Origin: Gluconacetobacter aggeris
Lineage (GTDB): Bacteria > Pseudomonadota > Alphaproteobacteria > Acetobacterales > Acetobacteraceae
DNA: 39,487 nt
Assembly: GCF_014174395.1 (NCBI RefSeq)
Contig: NZ_JABEQD010000021.1
Location: 1-39,487 of the forward strand
Reading direction: 5' to 3'
Positions 16,382 through 24,298 of the stretch are shown in pieces. The position numbers and the translations under genes are program-made. The notes beneath the pieces were generated by a model. The model was not told the origin of the DNA. It did not search any database and saw only the letters and a list, made by a program, of their open reading frames with translations. The first letter of the stretch is position 1; the number at the start of each line of letters is the position of its first letter.

Positions 16382-18577
16382 TCACTTGCCGTCAGGCAGG
16401 GCGTAAACCACCAGCGCATCGCTCACCGGCGCCATCATGAAATGATGGCCGCCCGCCATGATGGCGACATACTGCCTGCCCTTGTACTCATACGTCATGG
16501 GCGTCGCCTGGCCACCACCCGGCAGCACGTCGTTCCACAGTTCCTTGCCGCTTTTGGCATCGAACGCATGCAGCATGTTGTCGGTCGTAGCGGCAACGAA
16601 CACCACGCCACCGGCCGTAATCACCGGCCCGCCATTGTTCGGCGTGCCGATGGTCAGCGGCAGATAGGTCGGCACACCCCACGGGCCGTTGGCCCGGGCG
16701 CTGCCCAGCGGATGCTGCCACAGCACCTTGCGCGTGTGCATGTCGATCGCCGTGATCATGCCATAGGGCGGCTTGTTGCACATCATGTGCGTGTACTGGT
16801 TCCAGAACGGCGAAACCACGATGCCGTAGGGCGTGTCGGCCATGGCGCCATTGCCTTCGGCCCCGCCACCGCCGGGTTTGAAGTTGGGATCGTCGATCGG
16901 CATCAGGCCCAGCGCATCGGCCTTCTTGCGCGTGACGAGCTGATCATACATCGGCGTCACGTTCCAGTTGGCGATCAGCACACCCGTCTTCGGATCGTAC
17001 GCCATGCTGCCCCAGTCGCTGCCGCCGTTATAGCCGGGATATTCGATCCACGGCTTCTCGACGCTGGGGGCCGTGAACTCACCCTCATATTTGGCGCGAC
17101 GGAATTTCAGGCGGCAGAAGAGCTGGTCGATGGGCGACATGCCCCACATGTCGCTCTCCTTCAGGTCCGGCAGGCCCAGGCGCGGCATGCCGACCGACCA
17201 GGGCTGCGTGGGCGAACGCGGATCACCCTGCACATCAGTCGCGAGCGGCGCCGGGCGATCCTCGACCGGCAGGATCGGCTTGCCGTCGCGGCGATCGAGC
17301 ACGAAGGTCTGCCCGCGCTTGGTCGGCACCACCAGCGCCGGCACCGGGCCGTCCTGGCCGGGGAAGTCGATCATGGTCGGCTGCGAGCCGATATCGTAAT
17401 CCCAGACATCCTTATGCACGGTCTGGAACACCCAGCGCGGCGAACCGGTCTTCACATCCAGCGCCACGATCGCGGAGGAAACCTTGTTCTCCTCCGGCGA
17501 GCGCATGGCGGAATAATAATCGGCGGCCGAATTGCCGGTCGGGACATAGACAAGGCCCAGCGCATTGTCGCCCGTCATGGTCGCCCACGAATTGGGCGTG
17601 CCGCGGCTGTAATGCTGGCCTTCCGCGGGCTCGCCATGCTGGTCCGGGCGATTGACGTCCCACGCCCACAGGAATTTCCCCGTTTCGGCGTCATAGCCAC
17701 GAATCACGCCCGAGGGCGCCCAGCGGCGCTGGCCATCCAGCACTTCGTGATTCACCACAATCGCGCCGTTCACGATCGGGGGCGGCGCCGTCATGGACAC
17801 GAAGCCCGGAACGGATTCCCCCATGCCCTTCATCAGGTTGACCTGGCCGTGATAGCCGAAGCCTTCGCACAATTTGCCGGTATCGGCATCGACCTCGATC
17901 AGCCGCATGTCCAGCGTGCCTTCGAGGATTCGATTATGGCAGGGCTCCCCCTCCGGCACGGTCGAGGACGTGTAATACACCACCGCCTTGCAGGCGGCCG
18001 TATAGGGAATGCTGGCATATTTCACGCCGGCCTCGTGCCGCCAGACCTCCTTGCCGGTCGCCGGGTCCAGCTTCACGATGTCGTTCATGGCCGAACACAT
18101 ATACAGCCCGTCGCCCACCTTGATGGGGGTGGTCTCGGCGGCCCATTTGTTCACCTGGCCCGGCGCCGGCTTGCTACCGGTATGGTAGACGAATGCGCGC
18201 GTGAGCTGCCCGACATTCCGGGGCGTGATCTGCTCCAGCGGGGAAAAGCGCGTAGCGTCGGTATCCCGCCCATAGGCAGGCCAGTCATCATGCGCCGGAT
18301 GGCTGCCGATCTGCTCGACGGCAGGTGTGGCCTCACCGGGCCCGGCCGGCGGTCCATCGGGAATATTCGCGGCATTGACCCCGGGCGCCTGCGGCGCGAA
18401 AGGCGACGGGCCTGCAAATTTGTCACTGGGTTTCTTCCCGGGCGCATCCGCATCTCCCGGCCCGGGCGGGGCCTCCTTGTAGGCACTCTGGGCCCGAGCC
18501 GGCGCGATGCCTGCCGTCGCGGACAGAAGCACGAGGCCGCACAATGCCGTGGCGGCAGAAAGATCCGTCCTGGGCAT
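16382..18577 (-). CDS. sldA: PQQ-dependent polyol dehydrogenase, large subunit SldA (copy 1)
   Basis: The 731-residue product is a pyrroloquinoline-quinone enzyme of the glycerol/sorbitol/arabitol dehydrogenase type. It oxidises polyols at the periplasmic face and passes electrons to ubiquinone. It has a Sec signal peptide ending near ARAQS at about residue 30, a Pro/Gly-rich linker, and then the eight-bladed propeller from about 95. Visible family blocks are DDWPAYGRDTDATRFSPLEQ, HKDVWDYDIGSQP and YNGGSDWGSMAYDP, ending with the FDAKSGKELWNDVLPGGGQ block. I chose ATG 18575-18577, which overlaps the sldB stop as TGATG; a GTG lies one codon earlier. The tandem second copy is very similar. Specificity among polyols cannot be read from sequence. 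Confidence 0.9.
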   Translation of the reverse strand: MPRTDLSAATALCGLVLLSATAGIAPARAQSAYKEAPPGPGDADAPGKKPSDKFAGPSPFAPQAPGVNAANIPDGPPAGPGEATPAVEQIGSHPAHDDWPAYGRDTDATRFSPLEQITPRNVGQLTRAFVYHTGSKPAPGQVNKWAAETTPIKVGDGLYMCSAMNDIVKLDPATGKEVWRHEAGVKYASIPYTAACKAVVYYTSSTVPEGEPCHNRILEGTLDMRLIEVDADTGKLCEGFGYHGQVNLMKGMGESVPGFVSMTAPPPIVNGAIVVNHEVLDGQRRWAPSGVIRGYDAETGKFLWAWDVNRPDQHGEPAEGQHYSRGTPNSWATMTGDNALGLVYVPTGNSAADYYSAMRSPEENKVSSAIVALDVKTGSPRWVFQTVHKDVWDYDIGSQPTMIDFPGQDGPVPALVVPTKRGQTFVLDRRDGKPILPVEDRPAPLATDVQGDPRSPTQPWSVGMPRLGLPDLKESDMWGMSPIDQLFCRLKFRRAKYEGEFTAPSVEKPWIEYPGYNGGSDWGSMAYDPKTGVLIANWNVTPMYDQLVTRKKADALGLMPIDDPNFKPGGGGAEGNGAMADTPYGIVVSPFWNQYTHMMCNKPPYGMITAIDMHTRKVLWQHPLGSARANGPWGVPTYLPLTIGTPNNGGPVITAGGVVFVAATTDNMLHAFDAKSGKELWNDVLPGGGQATPMTYEYKGRQYVAIMAGGHHFMMAPVSDALVVYALPDGK

Positions 18578-18960
18578 CACGCAATTCCCTTCTGTGCCAA
18601 AGATGTTTTCTGAAGGCGGCGCAGAACGGGAATAGTCAGCACCACAAGAACGGCAATCAGCGTCGGTCCCAGCAGGCGCGGCAGAAGCCCCCAGCCGTCA
18701 AACCCGACCTCCCACAAGGCCCACGGCCAGGTCAGCAGCCATGCCAGCAGATACAGAAAGGCCCCGGCAACCGAGCCCATCAGCATGAGAATACCGCCGG
18801 CGATAATGGCAGCGCCCGCCACGACATAGTAAAGCGACCCACCGAGCAGGGCCAGCTCAGCACCCATGATCAACAGGGGAAGCCCAAGAAGAATGAGCAG
18901 TACCGCAACCGCGCACGTCGCCCATTCCGAGGCCCTTCGAGGTCTGTATAAACCCGCCAT
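18577..18960 (-). CDS. sldB: Membrane subunit SldB of PQQ polyol dehydrogenase (copy 1)
   Basis: The 127-residue product is almost wholly hydrophobic, with four or five membrane segments (for example CAVAVLLILLGLPLLIMGAE and TLIAVLVVLTIPVL). Its size and position directly before sldA match Gluconobacter SldB, which anchors or matures the catalytic subunit. The TGATG overlap with sldA implies translational coupling. The start ATG 18958-18960 has GGAG upstream. Another start is unlikely, since the MAGLYRPRRASEWATCAV N terminus is shared with copy 2. Confidence 0.88.
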   Translation of the reverse strand: MAGLYRPRRASEWATCAVAVLLILLGLPLLIMGAELALLGGSLYYVVAGAAIIAGGILMLMGSVAGAFLYLLAWLLTWPWALWEVGFDGWGLLPRLLGPTLIAVLVVLTIPVLRRLQKTSLAQKGIA

Positions 18961-18971
18961 CCATCAATGCT

Positions 18972-19010
18972 CCGAACAAAACATCATTCCAACGTTTTGT
19001 GGACCATCGG
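18972..19010 (-). promoter_or_regulatory. Leader hairpin of sldB copy 1
   Basis: ACAAAAC (18976-18982) and GTTTTGT (18994-19000), with an outer CCGA/TCGG pair (18972-18975, 19007-19010), form a hairpin whose 3' side runs into the ribosome binding site of sldB. The same fold with different bases occurs in front of copy 2. Confidence 0.45.
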
Positions 19011-19048
19011 GTTCATCCGAAAAAGGACTGATTACAAAAAGACAGTTC

Positions 19049-19076
19049 AATATAAAGTGCGCGCCCTGTCGGACAA
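19049..19076 (-). promoter_or_regulatory. Candidate promoter of sldBA copy 1
   Basis: On the minus strand TTGTCC (19071-19076) and TATATT (19049-19054) are separated by 16 bases, a 4/6 and 5/6 match to the sigma-70 consensus. It lies about 90 bases upstream of the sldB start and before the leader hairpin. Confidence 0.45.
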
Positions 19077-19278
19077 TGCGCACCATCGGCGAGATGCGCC
19101 TCCGCAAAAGCTTGAGGGAGGCGCAGCGCGCATGGCTGAAAAATCCCTTTCCATCTCTCGGTTTCTGTATTTTTTGGGATGATATGCGGCTGCATCGCCA
19201 TTCCTGAATGGAGACGACAAGCTTCAGTCTTTCCGGGAGGATTTTTAGAAATATTGACTGGAAATCGCCACGATTCCC

Positions 19279-19395
19279 ATGCACACCCGTCCGGAAGCGA
19301 GACAGGACACCCCAGGAAAACGATGGCACGGCCCTGATGGCCAAACAGAGAGCACCGATGACGGCGCCGATAATGATGGCCGGATGATGCGTCTT
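19279..19395 (-). pseudogene. Internal remnant of a second dedA gene
   Basis: On the minus strand, KTHHPAI with a GAVIG stretch and AIVFLG followed by a VSL stretch (in different frames) match two separate parts of the intact DedA at 22344-23063: KTHHLAIQG with GAVIGDNFG, and SAIVFLGRFVSLL. The DNA match is plain (AAGACGCATCAT, GGCGCCGTCATCGGTG, GTGCCATCGT with TTCCTGGGG). The sequence between the two parts is deleted and both ends are lost. It shows that the sldBA copy was duplicated with its upstream gene. Confidence 0.7.
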
Positions 19396-19406
19396 GATCC
19401 CAAACG

Positions 19407-19457
19407 AATGGTTTCCAAAGGCGCCGCCTTTGGCGGGGTGCGGGGCAGAGCCCCGCT
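19407..19457. repeat. GC-rich intergenic repeat, copy 2
   Basis: This is nearly identical to 16319-16372, with the same two hairpins (CCAAAGGC/GCCTTTGG and GCGGGGC/GCCCCGC). It follows sldA copy 2, as copy 1 follows sldA copy 1, so it belongs to the duplicated block. Confidence 0.75.
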
Positions 19458-19482
19458 TTCAGCGAACCAGGGCTCGCTGAAA
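19457..19482 (-). terminator. Hairpin after sldA copy 2
   Basis: TTTCAGCGA (19457-19465) and TCGCTGAAA (19474-19482) form a perfect 9-bp stem with an 8-base loop, 11 bases past the sldA stop. It is a likely terminator, reinforced by the GC-rich repeat next to it. Confidence 0.5.
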
Positions 19483-19493
19483 AGGCTCCAGCC

Positions 19494-21677
19494 TCACTTG
19501 TTGCCAGGCAGGGCGTAAACCACCAGCGCATCACTGACCGGGGTCCTCATGAAATGATGCCCGCCCGCCATGATGGCGACATACTGCCTGCCCTTGTACT
19601 CATACGTCATGGGCGTGGCCTGTCCACCGCCCGGCAGCACGTCGTTCCACAGTTCCTTGCCGCTTTTGGCATCGAACGCATGCAGCATGTTGTCGGTGGT
19701 GGCACCGACAAACACCACGCCGCCGGCCGTCACCACCGGCCCGCCATTATTGGGCGTGCCGATCGTCAGCGGCAGATAGGTGGGAATGCGCCACGGGCCG
19801 TTGGCCCGGGCACTGCCCAGCGGATGCTGCCACAGCACCTTGCGCGTGTGCATGTCGATCGCCGTGATCATGCCATAGGGCGGCTTGCTGCACAGCAAGC
19901 GCGTGTACCGGTTCCAGAACGGCGAAGCCATGATGCCATAGGGCGTGTCGGCCAGGGCACCTTTGCCTTCGGTCCCGCCACCGGCCCTGAAGCTGGGATC
20001 GTCGGCCGGCATCAGGCCATCGGCTTTCCTGCGGGTCAGGATCTGATAGACCGGGGTCACGTTCCAGTTGGCGATCAGCACGCCCCTCCTGGCATCGTAG
20101 GCCATGCTGCCCCAATCGCTGCCACCGTTATAACCGGGGAATTCGATCCACGGCCTGTCGACGCTTGGGGCCGTGAACTCGCCCTCATATTTGGCACGGC
20201 GGAATTGCAGGCGGCAGAAGAGCTGGTCGATGGGGGACATGCCCCACATGTCGCTCTCCTTCAGGTCCGGCAGGCCCAGGCGCGGCATGCCGACCGACCA
20301 GGGCTGCGTGGGCGAACGCGGATCGCCCTCCACGTCGGTCTCCACCGGAACCGGACGTTCCTCCACCGGCAGGATCGGCTTGCCGTCGAGACGATCGAGC
20401 ACGAAGGTCTGGCCGCGCTTGGTCGGCACCACCAGGGCCGGCACCGGGCCGTCCCGGCCGGGGAAGTCGATCATGATCGGCTGCGAGCCGACATCGTAAT
20501 CCCAGACATCCTTATGCACGGTCTGGAACACCCAGCGCGGCGAACCGGTCTTCACATCCAGCGCCACGATCGCGGACGAAACCCTGTTCTCCTCCGGCGA
20601 GCGCATGGCAGAGTAATAATTGACGGCCGCATTGCCCATGGGGACGTAGACAAGCCCCAGCCCATCGTCGCCCGTCATGGGAGCCCAGGAATTAGGCGTG
20701 CCGCGGCTGTAATGCTGGCCTTCCGCGGGTTCACCATGATCGCCCGGACGGTTGACGTCCCAGGCCCACAGAAACCACCCCGTTTCGGCATCATAGCCAC
20801 GGATCACGCCCGAGGGCGCCCAGCGGCGCTGGCCGTTCAGCACCTGATGATTCACCACGATCGCGCCGTTCACGATCGGGGGCGGCGCCGTCATGGACAC
20901 GAAGCCCGGAGCCACCTCCCCCATGCCCTTCATCAGGCTGACCTGTCCGTGATCGCCGAAGCCTTCGCACAACTTGCCGGTATCGGCATCGACCTCGATC
21001 AGACGCATGTCCAGCGTGCCTTCGAGGATTCGGTTATGGCACAACTGCCCCGTCGGCACAGTCGACGCGGTATAATACACAACCCCCTTGCAGGCCGCCG
21101 CATAGGGAATACTGGCATATTTCACGCCGGCATTATGCCGCCAGACCTCCTTTCCGGTTTCCGGGTCCAGCTTTACAATGTCATTCATGGCCGTACACAT
21201 ATACAGCCCGTCGCCCACCTTGATGGGGGTGGTCTCGGCGGCCCATTTGTTCACCTGACCCGGCGCCGGCTTGCTGCCGGTATGATAGATGAATGCGCGT
21301 GCGAGCTGCCCGACATTCCGGGGCGTGATCTGCTCCAGCGGGGAAAAGCGCGTGGCGCCGGTGTCCCGCCCGTAGGCAGGCCAGTCATCATGCGCCGGAT
21401 GGCTGCCGATCTGCCCGACGGCAGGCGTCGCCTCACCGGCCCCCCCCCGCGGCTCACCGGGAATATTCGCGGCATTGACCCCGGGCGCCTGCGGCACAAA
21501 GGACGACGGAGCCGCTAATCCCTTACCTTCTTTTTGTTCGGATGCATCCGCCTCACTCAAGCGGGGCGGGGCCTCCCTGTACGCGCTTTGGGCCCGAGCC
21601 GGTACCATGCCTGCCGCTGCGGAAAGAAGCATGAATCCGTACAATGCCGTGGCAGCAGCGGGACTGAGCGTCGCCAT
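19494..21677 (-). CDS. sldA: PQQ-dependent polyol dehydrogenase, large subunit SldA (copy 2)
   Basis: The 727-residue product is a tandem paralogue of copy 1, with the same signal peptide type, linker and propeller and most residues identical. Differences cluster in the linker after the signal peptide (EADASEQKEGKG here) and in the loop near NVTPVYQILTRRKADGLMP, where this copy is shorter by three residues. The pattern suggests recent duplication with drift in exposed loops, and possibly a change in substrate range or expression. ATG 21675-21677 overlaps the sldB stop as TGATG. A hairpin and GC-rich repeat follow the gene. Confidence 0.9.
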   Translation of the reverse strand: MATLSPAAATALYGFMLLSAAAGMVPARAQSAYREAPPRLSEADASEQKEGKGLAAPSSFVPQAPGVNAANIPGEPRGGAGEATPAVGQIGSHPAHDDWPAYGRDTGATRFSPLEQITPRNVGQLARAFIYHTGSKPAPGQVNKWAAETTPIKVGDGLYMCTAMNDIVKLDPETGKEVWRHNAGVKYASIPYAAACKGVVYYTASTVPTGQLCHNRILEGTLDMRLIEVDADTGKLCEGFGDHGQVSLMKGMGEVAPGFVSMTAPPPIVNGAIVVNHQVLNGQRRWAPSGVIRGYDAETGWFLWAWDVNRPGDHGEPAEGQHYSRGTPNSWAPMTGDDGLGLVYVPMGNAAVNYYSAMRSPEENRVSSAIVALDVKTGSPRWVFQTVHKDVWDYDVGSQPIMIDFPGRDGPVPALVVPTKRGQTFVLDRLDGKPILPVEERPVPVETDVEGDPRSPTQPWSVGMPRLGLPDLKESDMWGMSPIDQLFCRLQFRRAKYEGEFTAPSVDRPWIEFPGYNGGSDWGSMAYDARRGVLIANWNVTPVYQILTRRKADGLMPADDPSFRAGGGTEGKGALADTPYGIMASPFWNRYTRLLCSKPPYGMITAIDMHTRKVLWQHPLGSARANGPWRIPTYLPLTIGTPNNGGPVVTAGGVVFVGATTDNMLHAFDAKSGKELWNDVLPGGGQATPMTYEYKGRQYVAIMAGGHHFMRTPVSDALVVYALPGNK

Positions 21678-22060
21678 CACGCGATGTCCTTCTCTGCCAT
21701 GGCTATTTTCTGAAGGTGGCGCAGAACCGGAATGGTCAGCACCACAAGAACGGCAATCAGCGTCGGTCCCAGCAGGCGCGGCAGAAGCGCCCAGCCATCA
21801 AACCCGACCTCCCACAAGGCCCAGGGCCAGGTCAGCAGCCACGCCAGCAGATACAGCAGGGCCCCGGCAACCGAGCCTCTCAGCATGAGGATGCCACCTG
21901 CAACAATGGCTATTCCTGCCAGGATATAGTAAAGCGACCCACCAAGCAGGGCCAGCTCGGTCCCCATGATCACCAGGGGAAGTCCAAGAACAATGAGCAG
22001 TACCGCAACCGCGCACGTTGCCCATTCCGAGGCCCTTCGGGGCCTGAATAAACCTGCCAT
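21677..22060 (-). CDS. sldB: Membrane subunit SldB of PQQ polyol dehydrogenase (copy 2)
   Basis: The 127-residue product differs from copy 1 at only about 18 positions and has the same four or five membrane segments. ATG 22058-22060 starts the shared MAGLFRPRRASEWATCAV N terminus and has GGAG nine bases upstream. The frame is open to 22159, but that part overlaps the leader hairpin and is not shared with copy 1. The translational overlap with sldA copy 2 is the same TGATG. Confidence 0.88.
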   Translation of the reverse strand: MAGLFRPRRASEWATCAVAVLLIVLGLPLVIMGTELALLGGSLYYILAGIAIVAGGILMLRGSVAGALLYLLAWLLTWPWALWEVGFDGWALLPRLLGPTLIAVLVVLTIPVLRHLQKIAMAEKDIA

Positions 22061-22069
22061 CCGATCATG

Positions 22070-22122
22070 CTCCAGAGGAAACACCACCCCCAACATTATG
22101 TGGTGCATCAGGTTCTCTGGAG
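22070..22122 (-). promoter_or_regulatory. Leader hairpin of sldB copy 2, sequestering the ribosome binding site
   Basis: CTCCAGAG (22070-22077) pairs with CTCTGGAG (22115-22122), and inside it CACCAC (22082-22087) pairs with GTGGTG (22100-22105). In RNA the 3' arm contains the GGAG ribosome binding site of sldB, so the fold could control translation. Copy 1 has a different sequence that makes a similar fold. Confidence 0.5.
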
Positions 22123-22175
22123 AGCGACTCATCGTAATGAGTTCTTCAAGACTCAGCACGCTCTAACACGCTCAT

Positions 22176-22196
22176 TTGTCTCGATATTTGAGACAA
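22176..22196. promoter_or_regulatory. Palindrome upstream of sldBA copy 2
   Basis: TTGTCTC (22176-22182) and GAGACAA (22190-22196) are perfect 7-bp inverted repeats around GATATTT, about 115 bases upstream of the sldB copy 2 start. The size and AT-rich centre suit a dimeric regulator's operator. It could instead end dedA transcription. Copy 1 lacks it. Confidence 0.35.
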
Positions 22197-22343
22197 TCCT
22201 TAAAAATTCCCAATGATCGGCAGGCGTTCACGATCACGGAAAATCCCGTTTGTTTCCTCCATTCCCATATTTTTGAAAAACGAAAAAATAACGAAAACTT
22301 TCGACCTCGTCGGATCAAACCAGACGCCGGACCGGGCGTTCGA

Positions 22344-23063
22344 TTATGCTCCCGGCCGCGCGGAAAGCATGGCGTCTTCCTTCAGCGCCAACTGCGTCAA
22401 TCGCTTTTCATTCTTCCTCAGGAAGAGTCCCGAGAAGAACAGGCCGATGATCGTCGCGATTCCGATCGCCATGCCCGTCGGACCGGACAGTTGCGAGATC
22501 TTGCGCCCGAGAAGATAGGTACCCAGGGCATAACCGCCCGCCCAGCACGTACCGCCCAGGGTATTGAAGAGCATGAAGCGCCGCCAGCGCATGTTGCATG
22601 CCCCGGCCAGCAGCGCCACGCACACACGCAGCAGCGAGACGAAGCGCCCCAGGAAGACGATGGCACTGCCATGATGGCTGAACAGGTACCGCCCGAGAAC
22701 CAGCCGTTCGGACGTCAGGCCGATGCGCGCACCATGTTTCTCGAGCAGCGGAAGGCCGAAATGCCGTCCGATCATGTAGCCGAAATTGTCACCGATGACG
22801 GCGCCGGCAATGGCGGCCAGCGCGACGCCCTGAATGGCCAGATGATGCGTCTTGAGGCAATAGAGCGATGCCGTGATGATGCAGGTTTCAGCAGGGATGG
22901 GAATGCCCATGCTCTCCAGCAGGACGGCCAGGGTCACGATACCGTAGCCGTAATGGTGCAGCAGGCTGTCCAGGTGCTGAAGCAGGGGAGGCTTTCCTTG
23001 CGCTGATCGACCAGCCCGTTTGATGGGGGCAAAATGCCCCCGGGGGAAGAGAAATGAGCGCAT
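22344..23063 (-). CDS. DedA family membrane protein
   Basis: The 239-residue inner-membrane protein belongs to the DedA/VTT family, some of whose members recycle undecaprenyl phosphate or support membrane energetics. Family signatures are LLESMGIPIPAETCIITASLY, GAVIGDNFGYMIGRHFG, FLGRFVSLLRVCVALLAG with the conserved FxRFxPxxR-like arginine, and WAGGYALGTYLLG. ATG 23061-23063 has AAGGG 5 bases upstream. It lies 68 bases after the AroE-like gene and about 280 bases before sldB on the same strand. A decayed second copy at 19279-19395 marks the duplicated block. Confidence 0.9.
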   Translation of the reverse strand: MRSFLFPRGHFAPIKRAGRSAQGKPPLLQHLDSLLHHYGYGIVTLAVLLESMGIPIPAETCIITASLYCLKTHHLAIQGVALAAIAGAVIGDNFGYMIGRHFGLPLLEKHGARIGLTSERLVLGRYLFSHHGSAIVFLGRFVSLLRVCVALLAGACNMRWRRFMLFNTLGGTCWAGGYALGTYLLGRKISQLSGPTGMAIGIATIIGLFFSGLFLRKNEKRLTQLALKEDAMLSARPGA

Positions 23064-23131
23064 GACAGCCCTTCCCCAACGGTCGGCGCGCAGCCGATGG
23101 CCTTCGCGATCAGCCGCCGTCGTCGTTCACA

Positions 23132-23989
23132 TCAGTCGGCGGAGCCAAAAATATCCTGCAGCGCGCGTTTCATGACGCTGGCATCAAGCGTTTTGCCCAG
23201 CCACAATTCCACGCCGATCACCCCCTGGTTGACGAGCATGCCAAGACCGTCGAGTGGCGTGCAGCCACGCGCCTTCGCCTCGCGCAGCAGGTGCGTCCTG
23301 GGCGGATTCGGGATCACGTCGGCGACGATGTGTCCTTTCTTCAGGCTGTCCAGCGCAATCGGCGGCAGCGCATCCTTGTCGCCCAACCCGATGGAGGTGG
23401 CATTGATCAGGATATCGACATCCTCGGGGATGCGTACCGCGCCGTCCCACGGCATGGCGGCCGCGTCGCTTCCGGTATTGTCGCGCACCAGCGCCGCGAT
23501 GATTTCGGCTTTCGCCGGGTCGCGATTGACGACCGTGATATGCGCGGTGCCGGCAAGGCCCAGTTCCACGGCAATCGCCCGGGCAGCACCCCCAGCACCC
23601 AGCAGCAGGACCGTCTTGCCGCGCGGATCGGTCACCTCCTTGAGCGAGGCCAGGAAGCCCTTGCCGTCCGTATTGTCACCGGTCAGCCGGCCGTCGCGGA
23701 TGGTCACGCAATTGACCGCGCCGATAATCTTCGCGGCCTCGGACAGCGCATCCAGATACTGGATGACCGCAACCTTATGCGGCAGCGAGCAATTGAACCC
23801 GACCCATTCCATCGCCTTCGCGCCCCGAACGGCATCGGCGAGATTGTCGGGCTTCACATCGCAATTGATGTAGCGGGCATCGATGCCATGATGGCGATAG
23901 GCGGCCTCGATCATGGCAACCGTCGGGTTGTCGGCGCAAGGCGTGGAGAAAGATCCGGTCAGGATGCTCAGGAAGCTCTTGTCACTCAT
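23132..23989 (-). CDS. Shikimate/quinate dehydrogenase family protein (AroE-like)
   Basis: The 285-residue product has the AroE fold: an N-terminal substrate domain and an NAD(P)-binding Rossmann domain with LLLGAGGAARAIAVELGLAG near 130. The catalytic lysine is in NCSLPHKV, and the aspartate is in TGDNTDGKGF. The substrate-binding N terminus is unusual: AroE normally has GxPIxHSxSP, whereas this protein reads GSFSTPCADNPT, and the NVTxPxK motif is NCSLPHK. It may therefore act on quinate or another cyclitol rather than being the biosynthetic enzyme. ATG 23987-23989 is the only reasonable start. It precedes dedA and the sldBA copy on the same strand. Confidence 0.82.
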   Translation of the reverse strand: MSDKSFLSILTGSFSTPCADNPTVAMIEAAYRHHGIDARYINCDVKPDNLADAVRGAKAMEWVGFNCSLPHKVAVIQYLDALSEAAKIIGAVNCVTIRDGRLTGDNTDGKGFLASLKEVTDPRGKTVLLLGAGGAARAIAVELGLAGTAHITVVNRDPAKAEIIAALVRDNTGSDAAAMPWDGAVRIPEDVDILINATSIGLGDKDALPPIALDSLKKGHIVADVIPNPPRTHLLREAKARGCTPLDGLGMLVNQGVIGVELWLGKTLDASVMKRALQDIFGSAD

Positions 23990-24084
23990 TCGACGCTCCG
24001 GAAACAGGCGTTGCGGTCATGCTGCATAGCTATGCCTCAGCGACCTCGGGATGTCCAAGATTGAGAAATGACACAGAGTTAAAA

Positions 24085-24298
24085 CCATGGCCCCATAGAG
24101 CCTCTTCGATCGACACCACCGGGCGGAAGCTCTCGAAGTTCCGTCTGCGCCAGCAGATGGAATGTTGCTATAGGTCGTCGAACGCTGTTTCCCCTGGCTC
24201 GGCCGCTTCCGTCGCCTTGCCTTCACACCATCACATGCTCCCTCACCCGCATTACGGCACACACATCGTGATCTTGAAAGCTGCTCCTAATAGCTGAT
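24085..24298 (+). mobile_element. C-terminal remnant of an IS5-type transposase
   Basis: One plus-strand frame (24177-24293) reads VVERCFPWLGRFRRLA, the hallmark of IS5/IS427-type DDE transposases just after the catalytic glutamate (in VER). A stop codon directly precedes it and the following residues lose similarity, so the gene is dead. No terminal inverted repeats were found. It forms the left edge of the low-GC operon region. Confidence 0.6.

Noticed and set aside
16442-21518. Two long plus-strand frames opposite both sldA copies, similar to each other
   Set aside because: Their similarity only reflects the duplicated sldA genes on the other strand; composition is His/Arg rich without domains.
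16382-21677. The PQQ enzymes as quinate or membrane glucose dehydrogenases
   Set aside because: Those have an N-terminal multi-helix membrane domain in one chain; here the membrane part is a separate SldB gene.
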